Shown here: piece by piece, positions 1-9,398 of the stretch | Position numbering within the stretch: position 1 is the first letter of the stretch | How the letters are laid out: each line of letters begins with the position of its first letter | Assembly (NCBI RefSeq): GCF_020037015.1 | Contig: NZ_JAIQDE010000004.1 | Coordinates: 62,001-126,000, forward strand | From: Corallococcus sp. AS-1-6 | GTDB taxonomy: Bacteria > Myxococcota > Myxococcia > Myxococcales > Myxococcaceae | Direction of reading: 5' to 3' | DNA length: 64,000 bases | Notes under the pieces: generated by a model | Seen by the model: the letters and a program-made list of their open reading frames with translations, nothing else | What the model was told of the DNA's origin: nothing | Database searches by the model: none | Translations under genes and position numbers: made by a program

Positions 1-822
1 GTCGCCTCCGCGTGGCCCCATCTCCACGATCCACAGCCGGTTCCGGGCATCCAGGGCCGCGGAGAGGATGTTGCGGTGTCCGGAGGACCAGATCTCGGGC
101 CGGGCGTCCTTCCTGCCCACGAAGGGGTTGTCCTGGGGGATGGCGCCATCCGGGAGGATGCGGACCACCTTCCCGAAGTCGCTCTTGAGGTCCTGCGCCT
201 GGACGCGGCCGGGGAGGATGGAGCGCTCACCGAGCGTGACGAAGAGCTTGCCGTCCGGCGTGAAGACGAGCCGCCCGCCCGCGTGCATCGTGGACTCGAG
301 CGTGGGCTGCATGCGGAAGATGACCTGGAGCCCCTCGATGCGCGGCTTCGGGCCGTCCACCAGCTTCGCGCGCGCAACCGCGAGCCCGTTGCCGCCCTCG
401 CGCGGCTCGTAATAGGTCCAGTAGATGAGGCCGCTCTTCGCGTAGTCGGGCCCCACCTCCACGTCGAGCAGCCCGCCCTGTCCCCGGCCGTCCACCTTGG
501 GGAGGCCCGCCACCGGGGGCGACTTCTTGCCCGCGGCGGTGACGATGTAGAGCGAGCCCGTGGGCTTCTCCGTGACGAGGAAGCGGCCATCCGGCAGGAA
601 CGCGAGGGCCCACGGCTTGTTGAAGCCCGAGGCGAGCTCCGTCACCACGATGGGCGTGCGCGTCTTCACCGCCGGGGCGCGCGTCTGCTGCGGGAACGCG
701 GGCTTGAACTCCGGGACGTTGGGGGGCGCGGTCTCCAGCGGCCGGGGCGTCTGGGCCGCCGCTTCAGGGGCGGCGCCGAGCAGGAGGGAGGCGATGAGCG
801 AGGTCACGAGTCCATGGCGCAT
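1..822 (-). CDS. PQQ-dependent aldose sugar dehydrogenase (Asd/YliI-like), C-terminus outside window
   Basis: This is a minus-strand frame open from an ATG at 822 to the left edge (274 codons). It begins with a signal peptide (about residues 1-23, ending AAAQ) and a Pro-rich linker. Then come beta-propeller segments typical of soluble glucose/sorbosone dehydrogenases: [54 protein letters not shown], and WSSGHRN. The edge cuts it at EMGPRGGD, where relatives have HGPxGGDE. The family oxidises aldoses in the periplasm with PQQ as cofactor. The gene lies 31 bp downstream of the lipase gene in the same direction, so they may be co-transcribed. The fold assignment is firm; the substrate is not readable. 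Confidence 0.85.
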   Translation of the reverse strand, partial: MRHGLVTSLIASLLLGAAPEAAAQTPRPLETAPPNVPEFKPAFPQQTRAPAVKTRTPIVVTELASGFNKPWALAFLPDGRFLVTEKPTGSLYIVTAAGKKSPPVAGLPKVDGRGQGGLLDVEVGPDYAKSGLIYWTYYEPREGGNGLAVARAKLVDGPKPRIEGLQVIFRMQPTLESTMHAGGRLVFTPDGKLFVTLGERSILPGRVQAQDLKSDFGKVVRILPDGAIPQDNPFVGRKDARPEIWSSGHRNILSAALDARNRLWIVEMGPRGGD

Positions 823-853
823 GGGGTGACTCTCCGCCGGGACGGGCCGGGCG

Positions 854-2026
854 TCACCCGTCGAGGGACACGCGTCGCGCCTCTTCGTTGCCTGGGTGAA
901 CAGTCGCGGCGCCGCCCACCGTGAAGTCGAGCACCCGGTCCCACAGCGCCTCGAACTGCGGCTCCTGGAAGTCGGAGCCCGACTTCAGCCAACTGATGTG
1001 CTCCGGGGGCTGATCGAAGTGGCCCATGACGTCCAGGTGGTCCGCGCGCGCGACGTGGAGGACCTGTCCCCAGACCTGGGCGCGGCTAGGGACGATGCCG
1101 TCGCTCCGGGACTCGAACCTCCGGCCGAGCACGTCCTGGAGGGCCTGGGTCTGGGCCGGCGTGCGCTCGGGAACCTGGAGCTCCCGGGAGAGCGGCGCGC
1201 TCTGCTCATACAGGAAGGCGAAGAGCGCGTAGAGCAGCGCGTCCGTGGTGAGCAGCAGGCGCGACGCCAGCGTGGGCGGCGGCGCGCCCGTGACGACGCA
1301 GCCGTAGCGCACGCCCTCCCGGTCCGGTGTGTTCGCGTTGAAGGTCCTCACGCTGGCCGGCATGAGCTCCTGGATGAGCGCCTGGTTCTCGCCCACCTGG
1401 CCGAAGAACCGGATGAGGTCCTCGCGCTCGCCCTCCGAGAGGTCCGCCGTCAGCCGGACGATTTGATTGAAGAGGTTGGGCGGGAGCTTCGCCTCTTCGC
1501 TCCTCAGCACCAGCCAGTAGCACGCCTGGAGCGCGGCGGTCCGCAGGGGCATGGCCTTGCGGTGCAGGGTGAGGAAGGTGAAGAGCCACAGGTAGCGCAG
1601 CAGCGTCTTCCCCACGCCGCCCTGGTGGAAGTAGCTGGCCAGCGGGGTGCCGTGATGCGGGGTGGCGATGGTCACCACCGAGCGCACCCGCTTCACGAAG
1701 GCCGGCGCCTCCCGCGCCATGCGCGGTGAGACGACGCTGCGTGCATCCAGCCCGCCCGTGGAGTGGCCGACGAGGTGGAGGTGCGCGTCGTCCTCGTTCG
1801 CGGTCCGCGCCATCTCCCGGAACACGTCCCGGGCGCGCGCCTCCAGCCCGGAGGTGGGGGCCGAGGCGATGGCGTGCACCCGTGCATGGACGCCGCGCTC
1901 CTTGAAGCGCTGCTCGAGCAGACGGGGGACGTTCTGGAAATAGGCGATGCGCTCCGTTTCCTTGTCACCCATCTGCGTGAAGCCAAAGAAGCCGGGGACC
2001 AGATAGACGCGGTGCCGGTTTGCCAT
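854..2026 (-). CDS. alpha/beta-hydrolase, triacylglycerol lipase/esterase-like
   Basis: The 390-residue protein starts [16 protein letters not shown], where PGFFGF is in the position of the oxyanion-hole loop. It carries a lipase nucleophile elbow, GHSTGG, at residues 87-92 with Ser89 as the presumed nucleophile. [14 protein letters not shown], typical of lipases and PGAP1/LipA-like esterases, follows. A Ser-Asp-His triad is expected; the acid/base candidates are [13 protein letters not shown] and [13 protein letters not shown] near residues 310-340. No signal peptide is visible, so it is either cytoplasmic or exported by another route. The product probably hydrolyses carboxylic esters; chain-length preference cannot be read. 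Confidence 0.8.
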   Translation of the reverse strand: MANRHRVYLVPGFFGFTQMGDKETERIAYFQNVPRLLEQRFKERGVHARVHAIASAPTSGLEARARDVFREMARTANEDDAHLHLVGHSTGGLDARSVVSPRMAREAPAFVKRVRSVVTIATPHHGTPLASYFHQGGVGKTLLRYLWLFTFLTLHRKAMPLRTAALQACYWLVLRSEEAKLPPNLFNQIVRLTADLSEGEREDLIRFFGQVGENQALIQELMPASVRTFNANTPDREGVRYGCVVTGAPPPTLASRLLLTTDALLYALFAFLYEQSAPLSRELQVPERTPAQTQALQDVLGRRFESRSDGIVPSRAQVWGQVLHVARADHLDVMGHFDQPPEHISWLKSGSDFQEPQFEALWDRVLDFTVGGAATVHPGNEEARRVSLDG

Positions 2027-2106
2027 GGGGCAATCCTAGCGCAAGGACTGCCCCGACTCCGGGGAGGGGTCAACGTGAGGTCCCCGACGTCTGTCCCTGT
2101 CTGGGA

Positions 2107-2772
2107 TTACTGGGTGATGATGTCGGTGTACTCGCTGCCGCTGATGGAGTTGCGCCACTTGGAGGAGAAGCCCAGCGCGTGCTGCGGATCCACCACGTGC
2201 GGGGCGGCCTCCTTGGCCACCTCCAGGCGGGTGATCTCATTGTTGAACAGGTCCAGCACCATGCCGAACTGCACCGCGGTCAGGTAGACGCGCTTGAGCA
2301 TCTTCTCCGCCTTCTCCTGGCGGACGATCTCGTTGTTCTCGCTCTTGAGCGACTGGTAGAAGCCGCGCCAGGTGGAGGCGTCCATCGGGTACTGCCCGTC
2401 CCGCCTCATCGTGCAGCCCTCGTCCGAGCGCGTGCCACAGTCGCGGTAGGAGGGCTCGGCGGCCATCGGCATCTCATGCCGGGGCTCCATCCGGGGCTCC
2501 CGCCGGGTCTCGGTCGTCCGCGTCTCGCTGTGGCTCTCCGACTCCATCGTGCCGCCCGTCACGCGCACGTCCATCCGGGCGCCGCCGCCGCGCACCTTCA
2601 CGGTGGTCGTCTCCTCGCCGTTCACGTTCGTCGTGGTCTTCATCTTGACGCGCGCGGAGGGCATGTCCTGGTCATCGACATCCACCTGCATGTTGAACTC
2701 CGCGTCCTGCGCGAAGCTGGCGGACGAGAAGAACAGGGACGAAACGAGTGCGGCACGGACGATGCGGTTCAT
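2107..2772 (-). CDS. secreted DUF4476-domain protein
   Basis: The 221-residue protein has a clear Sec signal peptide (MNRIVRAALVSSLFFSSASFAQ, cleavage after about residue 21). A low-complexity Thr/Glu/Arg/Met-rich middle follows. The C-terminal half (about 130-210) is alpha-helical and resembles DUF4476 (FYQSLKSENNEIVRQEKAEK, FGMVLDLFNNEITRLEVAK). DUF4476 proteins are common in myxobacteria and have no known biochemical role. It is a stand-alone gene, with 80 bp to the lipase gene and about 250 bp of featureless DNA upstream. The domain name rests on sequence recall. Confidence 0.65.
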   Translation of the reverse strand: MNRIVRAALVSSLFFSSASFAQDAEFNMQVDVDDQDMPSARVKMKTTTNVNGEETTTVKVRGGGARMDVRVTGGTMESESHSETRTTETRREPRMEPRHEMPMAAEPSYRDCGTRSDEGCTMRRDGQYPMDASTWRGFYQSLKSENNEIVRQEKAEKMLKRVYLTAVQFGMVLDLFNNEITRLEVAKEAAPHVVDPQHALGFSSKWRNSISGSEYTDIITQ

Positions 2773-3024
2773 GGGGAGTCCTGGTGGGAAGCGGGTTGGG
2801 GCGCGGTCGGAGCGCTGGGCTCTCTCGCCGCCGTGCCCTCTTCACGCACCGCCCGCGCATTTATTCAGGGGAAACGCACGGCACGGCGAAGGGGGCCTGG
2901 ACTCATCGTCTGAGAAAGCGGAGGCCCGCCGGACCGCGAGTCAGCGCCCGCCTCCGGAGGGAACCGGGGGAGCCCGACCCGTGCCGTTCGCGGGTGTGCC
3001 GCCTCGATGCGCGCTGGAGTCCGG

Positions 3025-3771
3025 TCAGGACAAAACGGGCTGCATGAGACCGGCCCTTGTCAGCAGCTCACGAACGCGATGCGCCAGCGCCACATGCTCC
3101 GGGTTGGCCACCGTGAATCGCTCCGGAGTCAGGACGATGAGCGTGCCCTTGTCCTCGACCGGCTCGATTCGCACCGGGGCGGGAAGTGGCGGCACCTCGC
3201 CGCGACGCCGCGACAGGTACGTGCCCCATCCCACGAACGTTCCGGTTCTGCCTTCGTCTGGGAGAAGTTCGCGGTGGTCCCATGATGTAGAGACGCACCA
3301 GTCAGGGTCCCAGGCCAACGCCATGCTCTGCACCACCCCCGTTAACACATGGGCGGTTTGGATCCTGTCCGCGTTCGGTCCGCGCTTCGGGAGCGTCATC
3401 ACGCACGAGTTGGGGACCGCTTCCGAGTAGGCGCCACACGTGATGCGCAGGGCAGCGCAATCCGCATCCGGGCCTCCGTTGTCGAACCAGAAAGTAAAGC
3501 CCAGTTGCTCAATGGCGGGCCCTCCGCGCTCGCGGTTGACGCCACTTCGAAACAAGTTGGAGAGGGCAGTGACGTCGGGCGGCATGAGCGGGTGTGTGCG
3601 CGCGTCCTTTAGTGACTTGGCCGGCCTGTACCATTCGGCGAGGAACGGGTCACACGGGGCCAAGAGGTTTAGGAAGTTCGCAGTGCGCCTTGCACACGCC
3701 TCCGGCGTTTCCTCGCGCGGTCCCCAGTACGCACCCGCATAATAGGCTTCGGCTGTCGGTCTCTTTGCCAT
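3025..3771 (-). CDS. Imm52-like immunity protein for the adjacent lipoprotein toxin
   Basis: The 248-residue cytoplasmic protein begins MAKRPTAEAYYAGAYWGPRE, a beginning seen in Imm52-type immunity proteins (Tyr/Gly-rich start, then CARRTANFLNLLAPCDP). I chose the ATG at 3771 because a longer frame would run antisense-like through the end of the toxin gene. The gene starts 11 bp after the toxin stop codon, the normal toxin-then-immunity order. Its expected role is to bind and block the nuclease-like C-terminal domain of the upstream protein. No motif identifies the binding surface; the function is inferred from family and position. Confidence 0.7.
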   Translation of the reverse strand: MAKRPTAEAYYAGAYWGPREETPEACARRTANFLNLLAPCDPFLAEWYRPAKSLKDARTHPLMPPDVTALSNLFRSGVNRERGGPAIEQLGFTFWFDNGGPDADCAALRITCGAYSEAVPNSCVMTLPKRGPNADRIQTAHVLTGVVQSMALAWDPDWCVSTSWDHRELLPDEGRTGTFVGWGTYLSRRRGEVPPLPAPVRIEPVEDKGTLIVLTPERFTVANPEHVALAHRVRELLTRAGLMQPVLS

Positions 3772-3782
3772 GATGGCTCCAC

Positions 3783-5396
3783 TCAAGTCGCCGGGGTATG
3801 GATGACCTTTATGCCTTCGACACTGGCCCCGTCCAGGAGCCTTCGGATGGCCTTCGCGGCATCGGCTTCGGCCACGTGCCACTCAATCCGGATGCCCGTG
3901 CCACGAACCATTTCCACCTGTCGCTGGGCCTGTTCGATGAGCTGCCGGGCTCCCGAGTTTCGGAACCACCGCTTCGGGTCAAGGTCTTCAAAGAACTTCG
4001 CATAGCCAGGTCCCTTGGCCTCCAGCAGCACGCTGTCCTTGAAGCCGTCGAACTTCACGCCGCCCGTCTGCGTGCTCGTGCCTCCGACCCAGTAGGCATC
4101 ATCGGCGGAGTGTCCCGTGATCTGCTCCTGATAGCGCCGGGCGCGCGTGGACATCGACTCCTTCGCGGGCCCCCACTGCCCTGGCCCCTGGGAAGGCGCT
4201 CCTCCCTTCGACGTCGTGTTCGCCCGCTGGAGGATGAGGGCCGCCCCAGGTCCGCCGCTGAGTGCCGCCGCCGCGCGCCCTGCTGGCGTCGCGACGCGCT
4301 CCAACGCCAGCGCGCCCTCCGCCGACAGCGAGAGCACCGGCACCGAGACTTCCGCGCCTAGCGCGATCCCTTTCAGCGTCCGCTTCGTGGCCGAAGCCGC
4401 GCCCCCGGTAATGAGCAGGCCCGTCGTGAGCCGCGACACCTCGCGGATCTGCTCGCCACGGGTCATGAACTGGAAGCGCTCCCAGTACATGGGCGAGGAC
4501 GCGATGAGCGCGGCCACGCCTGCTGGCAGGTTGCTCAGCCCTGCGAGACTGTCCACGGGGCGCGTAAGCAACTGGCCCAGCGCGTGGTACAGCTCCACGA
4601 ACGCGTCTTCCGCGCCATCCAGGGTGCGGCTGATGACGTCCGCGTCGTCGTAGACCTCGGCCATGGGCCGCCAATCCGAGGCTTGGAGCTTCGCGTCCAT
4701 GGCGCGGAAGACACCGCCCTTGCCGCTGTAGAAGCGGCCCAGCTCGAAGCCATGCGCTCGGAAGGCGCCGTCCTGCCATTCGACCGTCGCCACCTTCTGC
4801 TGCGTGCGCCCAGTGAGGGCCCACGCCAGATAGCCGTCCGGTCGCAACACCGCGATCTGCTCCCGAGAGAAACGCTCGACCCGCCGAAACAGCTCCTGTC
4901 GAGTGACTTCGCCTCCCTCCATCACTTCGCGCAGGATGAAGCCTGCGGCCATGCGAGGCGGGAAGGCGCTCAACGTGACGGCCTTGCCCACCAGCACATC
5001 CATCAGACGTGCGGCTTGTGCGGGCGTCAGCCCCCCTCCCAGAGGGCGCTCGTCCCGCGCCTCCAGGCCCGCGTTCGTCAGCAACCGCTCCCAGACGTCC
5101 GGCTGCAAATCGTCAGGGCTGGTGACGTCCGCCATGGCCACCGTGAGAACGGGGCTTGCCCCCGTCATCACTTCGCGCACGGCCTTGCGGCGGTACAGCG
5201 GCGGCGCTTCCTCTTTGGGCGTGACGCTCGGCGCTGGAGCGGATGCACGCGCGGCCCCGTCGTTCGATTCCCACGCCCTCGGGGAATCCATTGCCGTAGG
5301 GGACGCGTAGCTCAGCGTCCTTCCGGGCGCGTGGGGCACGGATGCGCAGCCGGTGAAGAGGAGGGCCACGCACGTGAGCAGGACGTCAGCGCGCAT
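3783..5396 (-). CDS. SitA-like polymorphic lipoprotein toxin with Tox-REase-5-like C-terminus
   Basis: The ATG at 5396 gives a 537-residue protein with a type II signal peptide (MRADVLLTCVALLFTGC, lipobox Cys17). The region after it is Pro/Ala-rich, followed by a long conserved helical body. The last about 120 residues form a separate domain: YQEQITG, DDAYWVGG, VKFDGF, VLLEAKGPGYAKFF. The FDG...EAKG arrangement fits PD-(D/E)XK nucleases of the Tox-REase-5 group, with Asp, Glu and Lys as catalytic candidates. Lipoprotein anchoring plus a nuclease-like C-terminus and downstream immunity gene matches the SitA toxins of Myxococcus, which pass between kin by outer-membrane exchange. Assignment to a SitA subfamily is inference. 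The gene overlaps the upstream gene by 11 bp. Confidence 0.75.
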   Translation of the reverse strand: MRADVLLTCVALLFTGCASVPHAPGRTLSYASPTAMDSPRAWESNDGAARASAPAPSVTPKEEAPPLYRRKAVREVMTGASPVLTVAMADVTSPDDLQPDVWERLLTNAGLEARDERPLGGGLTPAQAARLMDVLVGKAVTLSAFPPRMAAGFILREVMEGGEVTRQELFRRVERFSREQIAVLRPDGYLAWALTGRTQQKVATVEWQDGAFRAHGFELGRFYSGKGGVFRAMDAKLQASDWRPMAEVYDDADVISRTLDGAEDAFVELYHALGQLLTRPVDSLAGLSNLPAGVAALIASSPMYWERFQFMTRGEQIREVSRLTTGLLITGGAASATKRTLKGIALGAEVSVPVLSLSAEGALALERVATPAGRAAAALSGGPGAALILQRANTTSKGGAPSQGPGQWGPAKESMSTRARRYQEQITGHSADDAYWVGGTSTQTGGVKFDGFKDSVLLEAKGPGYAKFFEDLDPKRWFRNSGARQLIEQAQRQVEMVRGTGIRIEWHVAEADAAKAIRRLLDGASVEGIKVIHTPAT

Positions 5397-6726
5397 TGTC
5401 CACCCCCAGGCCCACCGACGCGAAGGCGCCCGGCCGCAGCGTCCCGTCACCTTCTGGGAACAGCAGCGTGCCGCCCGTGGCCACCGCGTAGAGCTTCCCC
5501 GCCATGACTCGCCAGCGTGCTTCCGCCGCTCCCAGGTAGCGCGCCCCAGGTTGGCCCAAGCCCACGCCCAGCCCCTTCACCGCCACTTCCAGGCTGCGAT
5601 CCAGGAACTGCACCGCCACGCGCCCATCTGCGTCCAAGCGGCCCCAGGAGAAAGCCTCCGCGCTCAGCGACAGCATCAGGTGCCGTTGAAGGCCTCGATA
5701 GCCCGCGGCATCCCAGCCCACACGAGCCTCGGCCTGGAGCGAGTACCCGTCCGGAAGGGGAGCGGACGCCAGCGGCGCGCCCTCCGGGCCCACTGCCTGG
5801 AATCGCGCCAGCTCGTAGTCCGGGCCGAAGAAGCCTTGCCGGAAGCCGCCGTGCTGCCTGCGTGCCTCCAGGCGCACCGACACATCCCACGCGGAGGCCA
5901 CCACATCCGCCCCCATGCCCAGCACCGCGCCCCAGGCACCTCCAACGCCCGGCCGTCCTCCCCATCCCGCCAGCAGGTGCGCTTCCAAGCCCGGACGTCT
6001 GAGCACCACCGTCGTTCCGTCCAGGTGCGCCAGCGTCACGGACGGCGCGCGGCCTCCGGCCCGTCCCCAGTCGTGCACGGCGGAAACAGCGAGCGAGTAA
6101 CGCCCCGGCGAGTGCGCGGCGCCAAAGAGAACGCGCCCCACGTCCAGCGCGACCTCCGCCCCCATCAACCGCGCGCCCAACACATCCGAGGCGAAGGCCT
6201 CCGTGTAGAAGGGCCCCACGGTGCCCGTGAGGAAGCCTCCGGCCGGGTGGTAGTCCGGGTTCGTCCGGTTGGAGTAGCGGCGCACCAGATGCGCCGACAG
6301 CAGGCTGTAGTCCTCCAGGGCGCCGAGCCACACGCCCACGGGCGTCGCGTCTGAGCCCAGCTTGAGGCCTCGAACGAGTTGGCCCCAATCAGAGAGGCTG
6401 TCCCAGTCCTCCTTCCGCACGATGCCCGCGGCCCCTTCACCACCCCAGAGGCGCAACCGCACGGGCGTGCCCAGGTTGAGGCCGAACTCCGCGCCTCCGT
6501 CGAGAATGACGGTCGGCTCCACCTGGAGGAAGCCCTCGTCCGTGCCGACACTCGCGCGCGGCAGGAAGGACAACGTCGTCGCCTCCACGCGCAGCAGGTT
6601 GCGCCAGGCCTCGTCCATGGGGCGCCGTTCCTCCTCCACGGGCGGCACCTTCGGAATGTCCTCGGCCCATGCTGCGACCGGCAATATCAGCCACAGCCAG
6701 ACAGCCCCACTTCGCGTCATTCGCAT
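5386..6726 (-). CDS. outer-membrane beta-barrel-like protein, first gene of the toxin operon
   Basis: The 446-residue protein has a signal peptide (MRMTRSGAVWLWLILPVAAWAE). The rest is a series of alternating polar/aromatic strands (VEATTLSFLPRASVG, GLNLGTPVRLRLWGG, LEVAVKGLGVGLGQ) typical of an outer-membrane barrel or surface protein. GGAGG/GGGAG-type ribosome-binding sequence lies before ATG 6726. Its stop overlaps the toxin start by 11 bp, so the two are translationally coupled and the immunity gene follows 11 bp later. No family could be named. Plausible roles are helping toxin export or display, or being an unrelated surface protein carried in the operon. Confidence 0.6.
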   Translation of the reverse strand: MRMTRSGAVWLWLILPVAAWAEDIPKVPPVEEERRPMDEAWRNLLRVEATTLSFLPRASVGTDEGFLQVEPTVILDGGAEFGLNLGTPVRLRLWGGEGAAGIVRKEDWDSLSDWGQLVRGLKLGSDATPVGVWLGALEDYSLLSAHLVRRYSNRTNPDYHPAGGFLTGTVGPFYTEAFASDVLGARLMGAEVALDVGRVLFGAAHSPGRYSLAVSAVHDWGRAGGRAPSVTLAHLDGTTVVLRRPGLEAHLLAGWGGRPGVGGAWGAVLGMGADVVASAWDVSVRLEARRQHGGFRQGFFGPDYELARFQAVGPEGAPLASAPLPDGYSLQAEARVGWDAAGYRGLQRHLMLSLSAEAFSWGRLDADGRVAVQFLDRSLEVAVKGLGVGLGQPGARYLGAAEARWRVMAGKLYAVATGGTLLFPEGDGTLRPGAFASVGLGVDNAR

Positions 6727-6971
6727 CCACGCTCCCTGGGAGTGACACCTCCGAGGAGAGCAAAGGACACACGTCTGACACTCAGCCCGGCACCTGGCGC
6801 GGCTCTGTGCGGATGGCGTCCTGATTCAGCGGCGTAAAGGCCGGGACGATGCCACCCTCGTCCTCCAGCGGCTCCAGCTCCTCCATGGCGTCGCAGCTTT
6901 CAGCGCTGTGCGGACCCAGCCGATGGCGCTGCCCGTGGCTGAGCCATGCGCTGCTACGGAGGACCCCGCGC
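6727..6971. other. intergenic region without a convincing gene
   Basis: The stretch upstream of the toxin operon should hold its promoter, but no clear -35/-10 pair stands out. A 34-codon minus-strand frame (6,782-6,886, MEELEPLEDEGGIVPAFTPL...) has protein-like composition and could be the tail of a decayed gene. It lacks a ribosome-binding site and is not called. Confidence 0.4.
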
Positions 6972-7008
6972 AAAACAAAACCCCCGCAAACCCGAAGGCT
7001 TGCAGGGG
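6972..7008 (-). terminator. intrinsic terminator after the carbonic anhydrase gene and tRNA fragment
   Basis: On the minus strand, CCCCTGCAAGCC pairs with GGTTTGCGGGGG through a TTCG tetraloop (12 bp, two G-U pairs) and is followed by TTTTGTTTTG. It sits directly behind the tRNA 3'-end fragment, as a tRNA terminator would, and can also end the SulP/carbonic anhydrase transcript. Confidence 0.8.
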
Positions 7009-7017
7009 ACAAAGTAC

Positions 7018-7043
7018 CGAGGAGTACGGGACTTGAACCCGTA
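7018..7043 (-). repeat. tRNA 3'-end fragment (copy 1), possible attachment-site scar
   Basis: The minus strand reads as a T-arm (stem ACGGG/CCCGT, loop TTCAAGT) plus the 3' acceptor strand ACTCCTC and a discriminator G. The matching 5' acceptor (GAGGAGT) and the D- and anticodon arms are absent, because the carbonic anhydrase gene ends only 30 bp away. The same 26 bases recur in the same orientation at 36,937-36,962. CCA is not encoded here (GTA instead). A displaced tRNA 3' end with its terminator is what integration into a tRNA gene leaves behind. Confidence 0.7.
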
Positions 7044-7072
7044 GCCCCCGGCGTGCGCCAGGGCGCGAGGCC

Positions 7073-7768
7073 TTACTGGACGGCGCGCAGACTCGGCTGC
7101 TCGTCGGACAGCGCCGTCAGGAGCCGATCGCCCTCGGTCTCATCGATGGGCACGAAGCGGCCGAGGTCGGCGCGGTAGGCGTGGACCTGCGCCGCCCCGA
7201 TGTCGAACCACCAGCCGTGCAGCCGCAGCGTCCCCGCCGCGAGCCGGTCGCGCACGATGGGGTAGGTCTTCAGGTGCTCCAACTGCTCGAGGACGTTGAG
7301 CTGGGAGAGGCGATCCGCGTCGGGCAGCCCCTCGCCCACCCGCGTGTTCTCGCGCAGCTTCTTGAGCGAGACCTTTCCGTGCCCGAGCCAGTGCTCCAGG
7401 TTCGGGGAGCCGTCCACGGCGCCGCCGGCCAGGATCGCCTTCATCGCGCCGCAGCTCGAGTGCCCGCAGACCACCACGTCCTCGATGGGCAGGAAGCCCA
7501 GGGAGAACTCGATGGCCGCCGCCTCCGAGCGGTCCGCCGTGGAGTGTCCACCCTGCGCGGCCGGCGGCACGAGGTTGCCCACGTTGCGCACGGTGAACAG
7601 GTCGCCGGGGTCCGTGGACACCAGCAGGTTCGGCACCACGCGGCTGTCCGAGCAACTGATGAAGAGGCAATCAGGGGACTGCCCCTTCGCGAGCCTCGCG
7701 AAGGTCGCCCGGTACGAGGGCAGGGTGTGGCGCTGGAAATCGAGAAGGCCTCGGATGAGCTTCTTCAC
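7073..7768 (-). CDS. beta-class carbonic anhydrase
   Basis: The 231-residue protein has the complete beta-carbonic anhydrase zinc site: Cys39, Asp41 and Arg43 in CSDSRVVPN, and His103 and Cys106 in GHSSCGAMKA. Length is normal for the Can/CynT type. It interconverts CO2 and bicarbonate in the cytoplasm. The start is a GTG at 7768 that overlaps the SulP stop codon (GTGA), so translation is coupled to the transporter. The pairing suggests that the transporter brings in bicarbonate and the enzyme equilibrates it with CO2. Expression is expected from the sigma-54 promoter upstream of the SulP gene. Confidence 0.95.
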   Translation of the reverse strand: MKKLIRGLLDFQRHTLPSYRATFARLAKGQSPDCLFISCSDSRVVPNLLVSTDPGDLFTVRNVGNLVPPAAQGGHSTADRSEAAAIEFSLGFLPIEDVVVCGHSSCGAMKAILAGGAVDGSPNLEHWLGHGKVSLKKLRENTRVGEGLPDADRLSQLNVLEQLEHLKTYPIVRDRLAAGTLRLHGWWFDIGAAQVHAYRADLGRFVPIDETEGDRLLTALSDEQPSLRAVQ

Positions 7769-9336
7769 TGCACACCTCCGGGAGAGAGAGTCGAAACGTG
7801 ATGAACGGGGGAGGAAGGGGATGAAGCGGCGGACCCCATGCCGGGGACCGCGCGCGCACTGCGCCGGGTCCAGACGTCCTCGAGCGGCTCCATGGTCACG
7901 GTGCCGCCCGTCTTGCGATACGTGTCAGCCCAGCTCTCGAGCGCCTCGAAGCCGGAGTGGTCGAGCGTGTTCACCGCCACGTCCACCTCCACCCGGGAGC
8001 CCGCCGGAATCCTCGCGAGCGCCGAGGACAGCTTCGGCACCCCGACGAACGTCAGCGCCCCGCTGATGCAGACCTGGTGGACGCCCTTGTCGGCGTGGAT
8101 CTCCACGCGCACCTGGCCCAACTGCCACAGCAGCCGGAGGATGGCCGCGCCGAGCCCCAGGCCGATGCCCGCGAGCAGGTTGATGCCCACGACGCCGGCC
8201 ACGGTGATGAGGTAGACGGGCAGCTCGCCGCGGTGCCGCAGCTCGCGGATGTGGGCGAGGTTCACGAGCTTCAGGCCCACGTGCACGAGCAGGCCGGCGA
8301 GCACCGTCAGGGGCACGTAGGACGCGAGCCCCCCCAGCAGCGTCACGAACGCCAGCATCCACACCGCGTGCAGGACCGCCGACCAGCGCGTCTTCGCGCC
8401 GGCGTTGATATTCGCCGCGCTGCGCACGATGACGCCGGTGATGGGCAGGCCGCCCACCAGACCGGAGACCGTGTTCGCCACGCCCTGCGCGAGCAGCTCG
8501 CGATCCAGGTTCGCCCGCGGGCCCGTGTGCAGCTTGTCGGTCGCCACCGCGCTCAGGAGCGACTCGGCGCTCGCCACCAGGGCGAGCGACAGCACCGCCA
8601 CGATGAAGGCGCCCCACATGGACCCTTCCGGAAGGGACGGAAGCTGGATGGCGGACAGCGCGTTCTCCGCCAGCTTCACCCGCGCCACGTCCGCGTTCAT
8701 GACCGCCGCGACCACGGTGCCGCCCAGGACCGCCACCAGCGGCCCCGGGACCTTCTTCAGGCGCCCGTTCGGCAGGAACTGCCACGCGATGAGGATGCCC
8801 AGCGTGAGCAGGCCCAGCAGCGTGGCCGGCCCATGCAGGTCGAGCACCTGCCCGGGCAGCTCCCGCAGGTTGTTCCAGGCGTTGCTCTGCGGCGAGCCGC
8901 CCAGGACGATGTGGACCTGCCCCAGCACGATGAGAATGCCGATGCCCGCGAGCATTCCGTGGATCACCGCCGGAGAGATGGCCAGCGCCGAACGCGCCAC
9001 CTTCAGCCCGCCGAGCGCCACCTGCACGAGGCCCGCCGCGGCCACCGCCGCGCACGTCACGGCGAAGCCCAACTGCTGGATGAAGCCGAACACCATCACC
9101 GCGAGGCCCGCCGCGGGGCCGCTCACGAGCAGCGGCACGCCGCCCAGGAGGCCCACCACCAGGCCTCCCACGACGCCGGCAATGAGTCCCGCCATGATGG
9201 GCGCTCCAGAGGCGAGCGCGATGCCCATACACAGGGGCAGGGCCACCAGGAACACCACCAGCGAAGCTGGCAAATCCGAGGCGAGGATCGTCTTCAACGA
9301 CGGTCTCGCCTCTGCTGCCTTTACATCCGAAGTCAT
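7765..9336 (-). CDS. SulP-family anion (bicarbonate/sulfate) transporter, first gene of carbon operon
   Basis: The 523-residue integral membrane protein begins its first transmembrane segment at about residue 22 (ASDLPASLVVFLVALPLCMGIALASGAP, a SulP signature region). It has about 12 hydrophobic segments and the conserved GLVGGLPITGVIVRSAANINAGAKTR region. The C-terminus is a short STAS-like domain (VEIHADKGVHQVCISGALTFVG...VDVAVNTLDHSGFEALES). Coupling to a carbonic anhydrase by a 4-bp overlap favours bicarbonate as substrate, as in BicA-like SulP proteins. That is inferred from context, not from residues. A consensus sigma-54 promoter lies 63 bp before the ATG. Confidence 0.9.
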   Translation of the reverse strand: MTSDVKAAEARPSLKTILASDLPASLVVFLVALPLCMGIALASGAPIMAGLIAGVVGGLVVGLLGGVPLLVSGPAAGLAVMVFGFIQQLGFAVTCAAVAAAGLVQVALGGLKVARSALAISPAVIHGMLAGIGILIVLGQVHIVLGGSPQSNAWNNLRELPGQVLDLHGPATLLGLLTLGILIAWQFLPNGRLKKVPGPLVAVLGGTVVAAVMNADVARVKLAENALSAIQLPSLPEGSMWGAFIVAVLSLALVASAESLLSAVATDKLHTGPRANLDRELLAQGVANTVSGLVGGLPITGVIVRSAANINAGAKTRWSAVLHAVWMLAFVTLLGGLASYVPLTVLAGLLVHVGLKLVNLAHIRELRHRGELPVYLITVAGVVGINLLAGIGLGLGAAILRLLWQLGQVRVEIHADKGVHQVCISGALTFVGVPKLSSALARIPAGSRVEVDVAVNTLDHSGFEALESWADTYRKTGGTVTMEPLEDVWTRRSARAVPGMGSAASSPSSPVHHVSTLSPGGVQ

Positions 9337-9398
9337 TGCTTGAGCTCCCCTGCCATCTGCCAGGCCTCACCTGGGCCCGGCGTGACATGGGGGACTAC

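Noticed and set aside
7018-7120. A complete tRNA gene at the left repeat
   Set aside because: No GAGGAGT acceptor strand, D-arm or anticodon arm exists within 100 bp on the minus strand; the sequence there is the end of the carbonic anhydrase gene.
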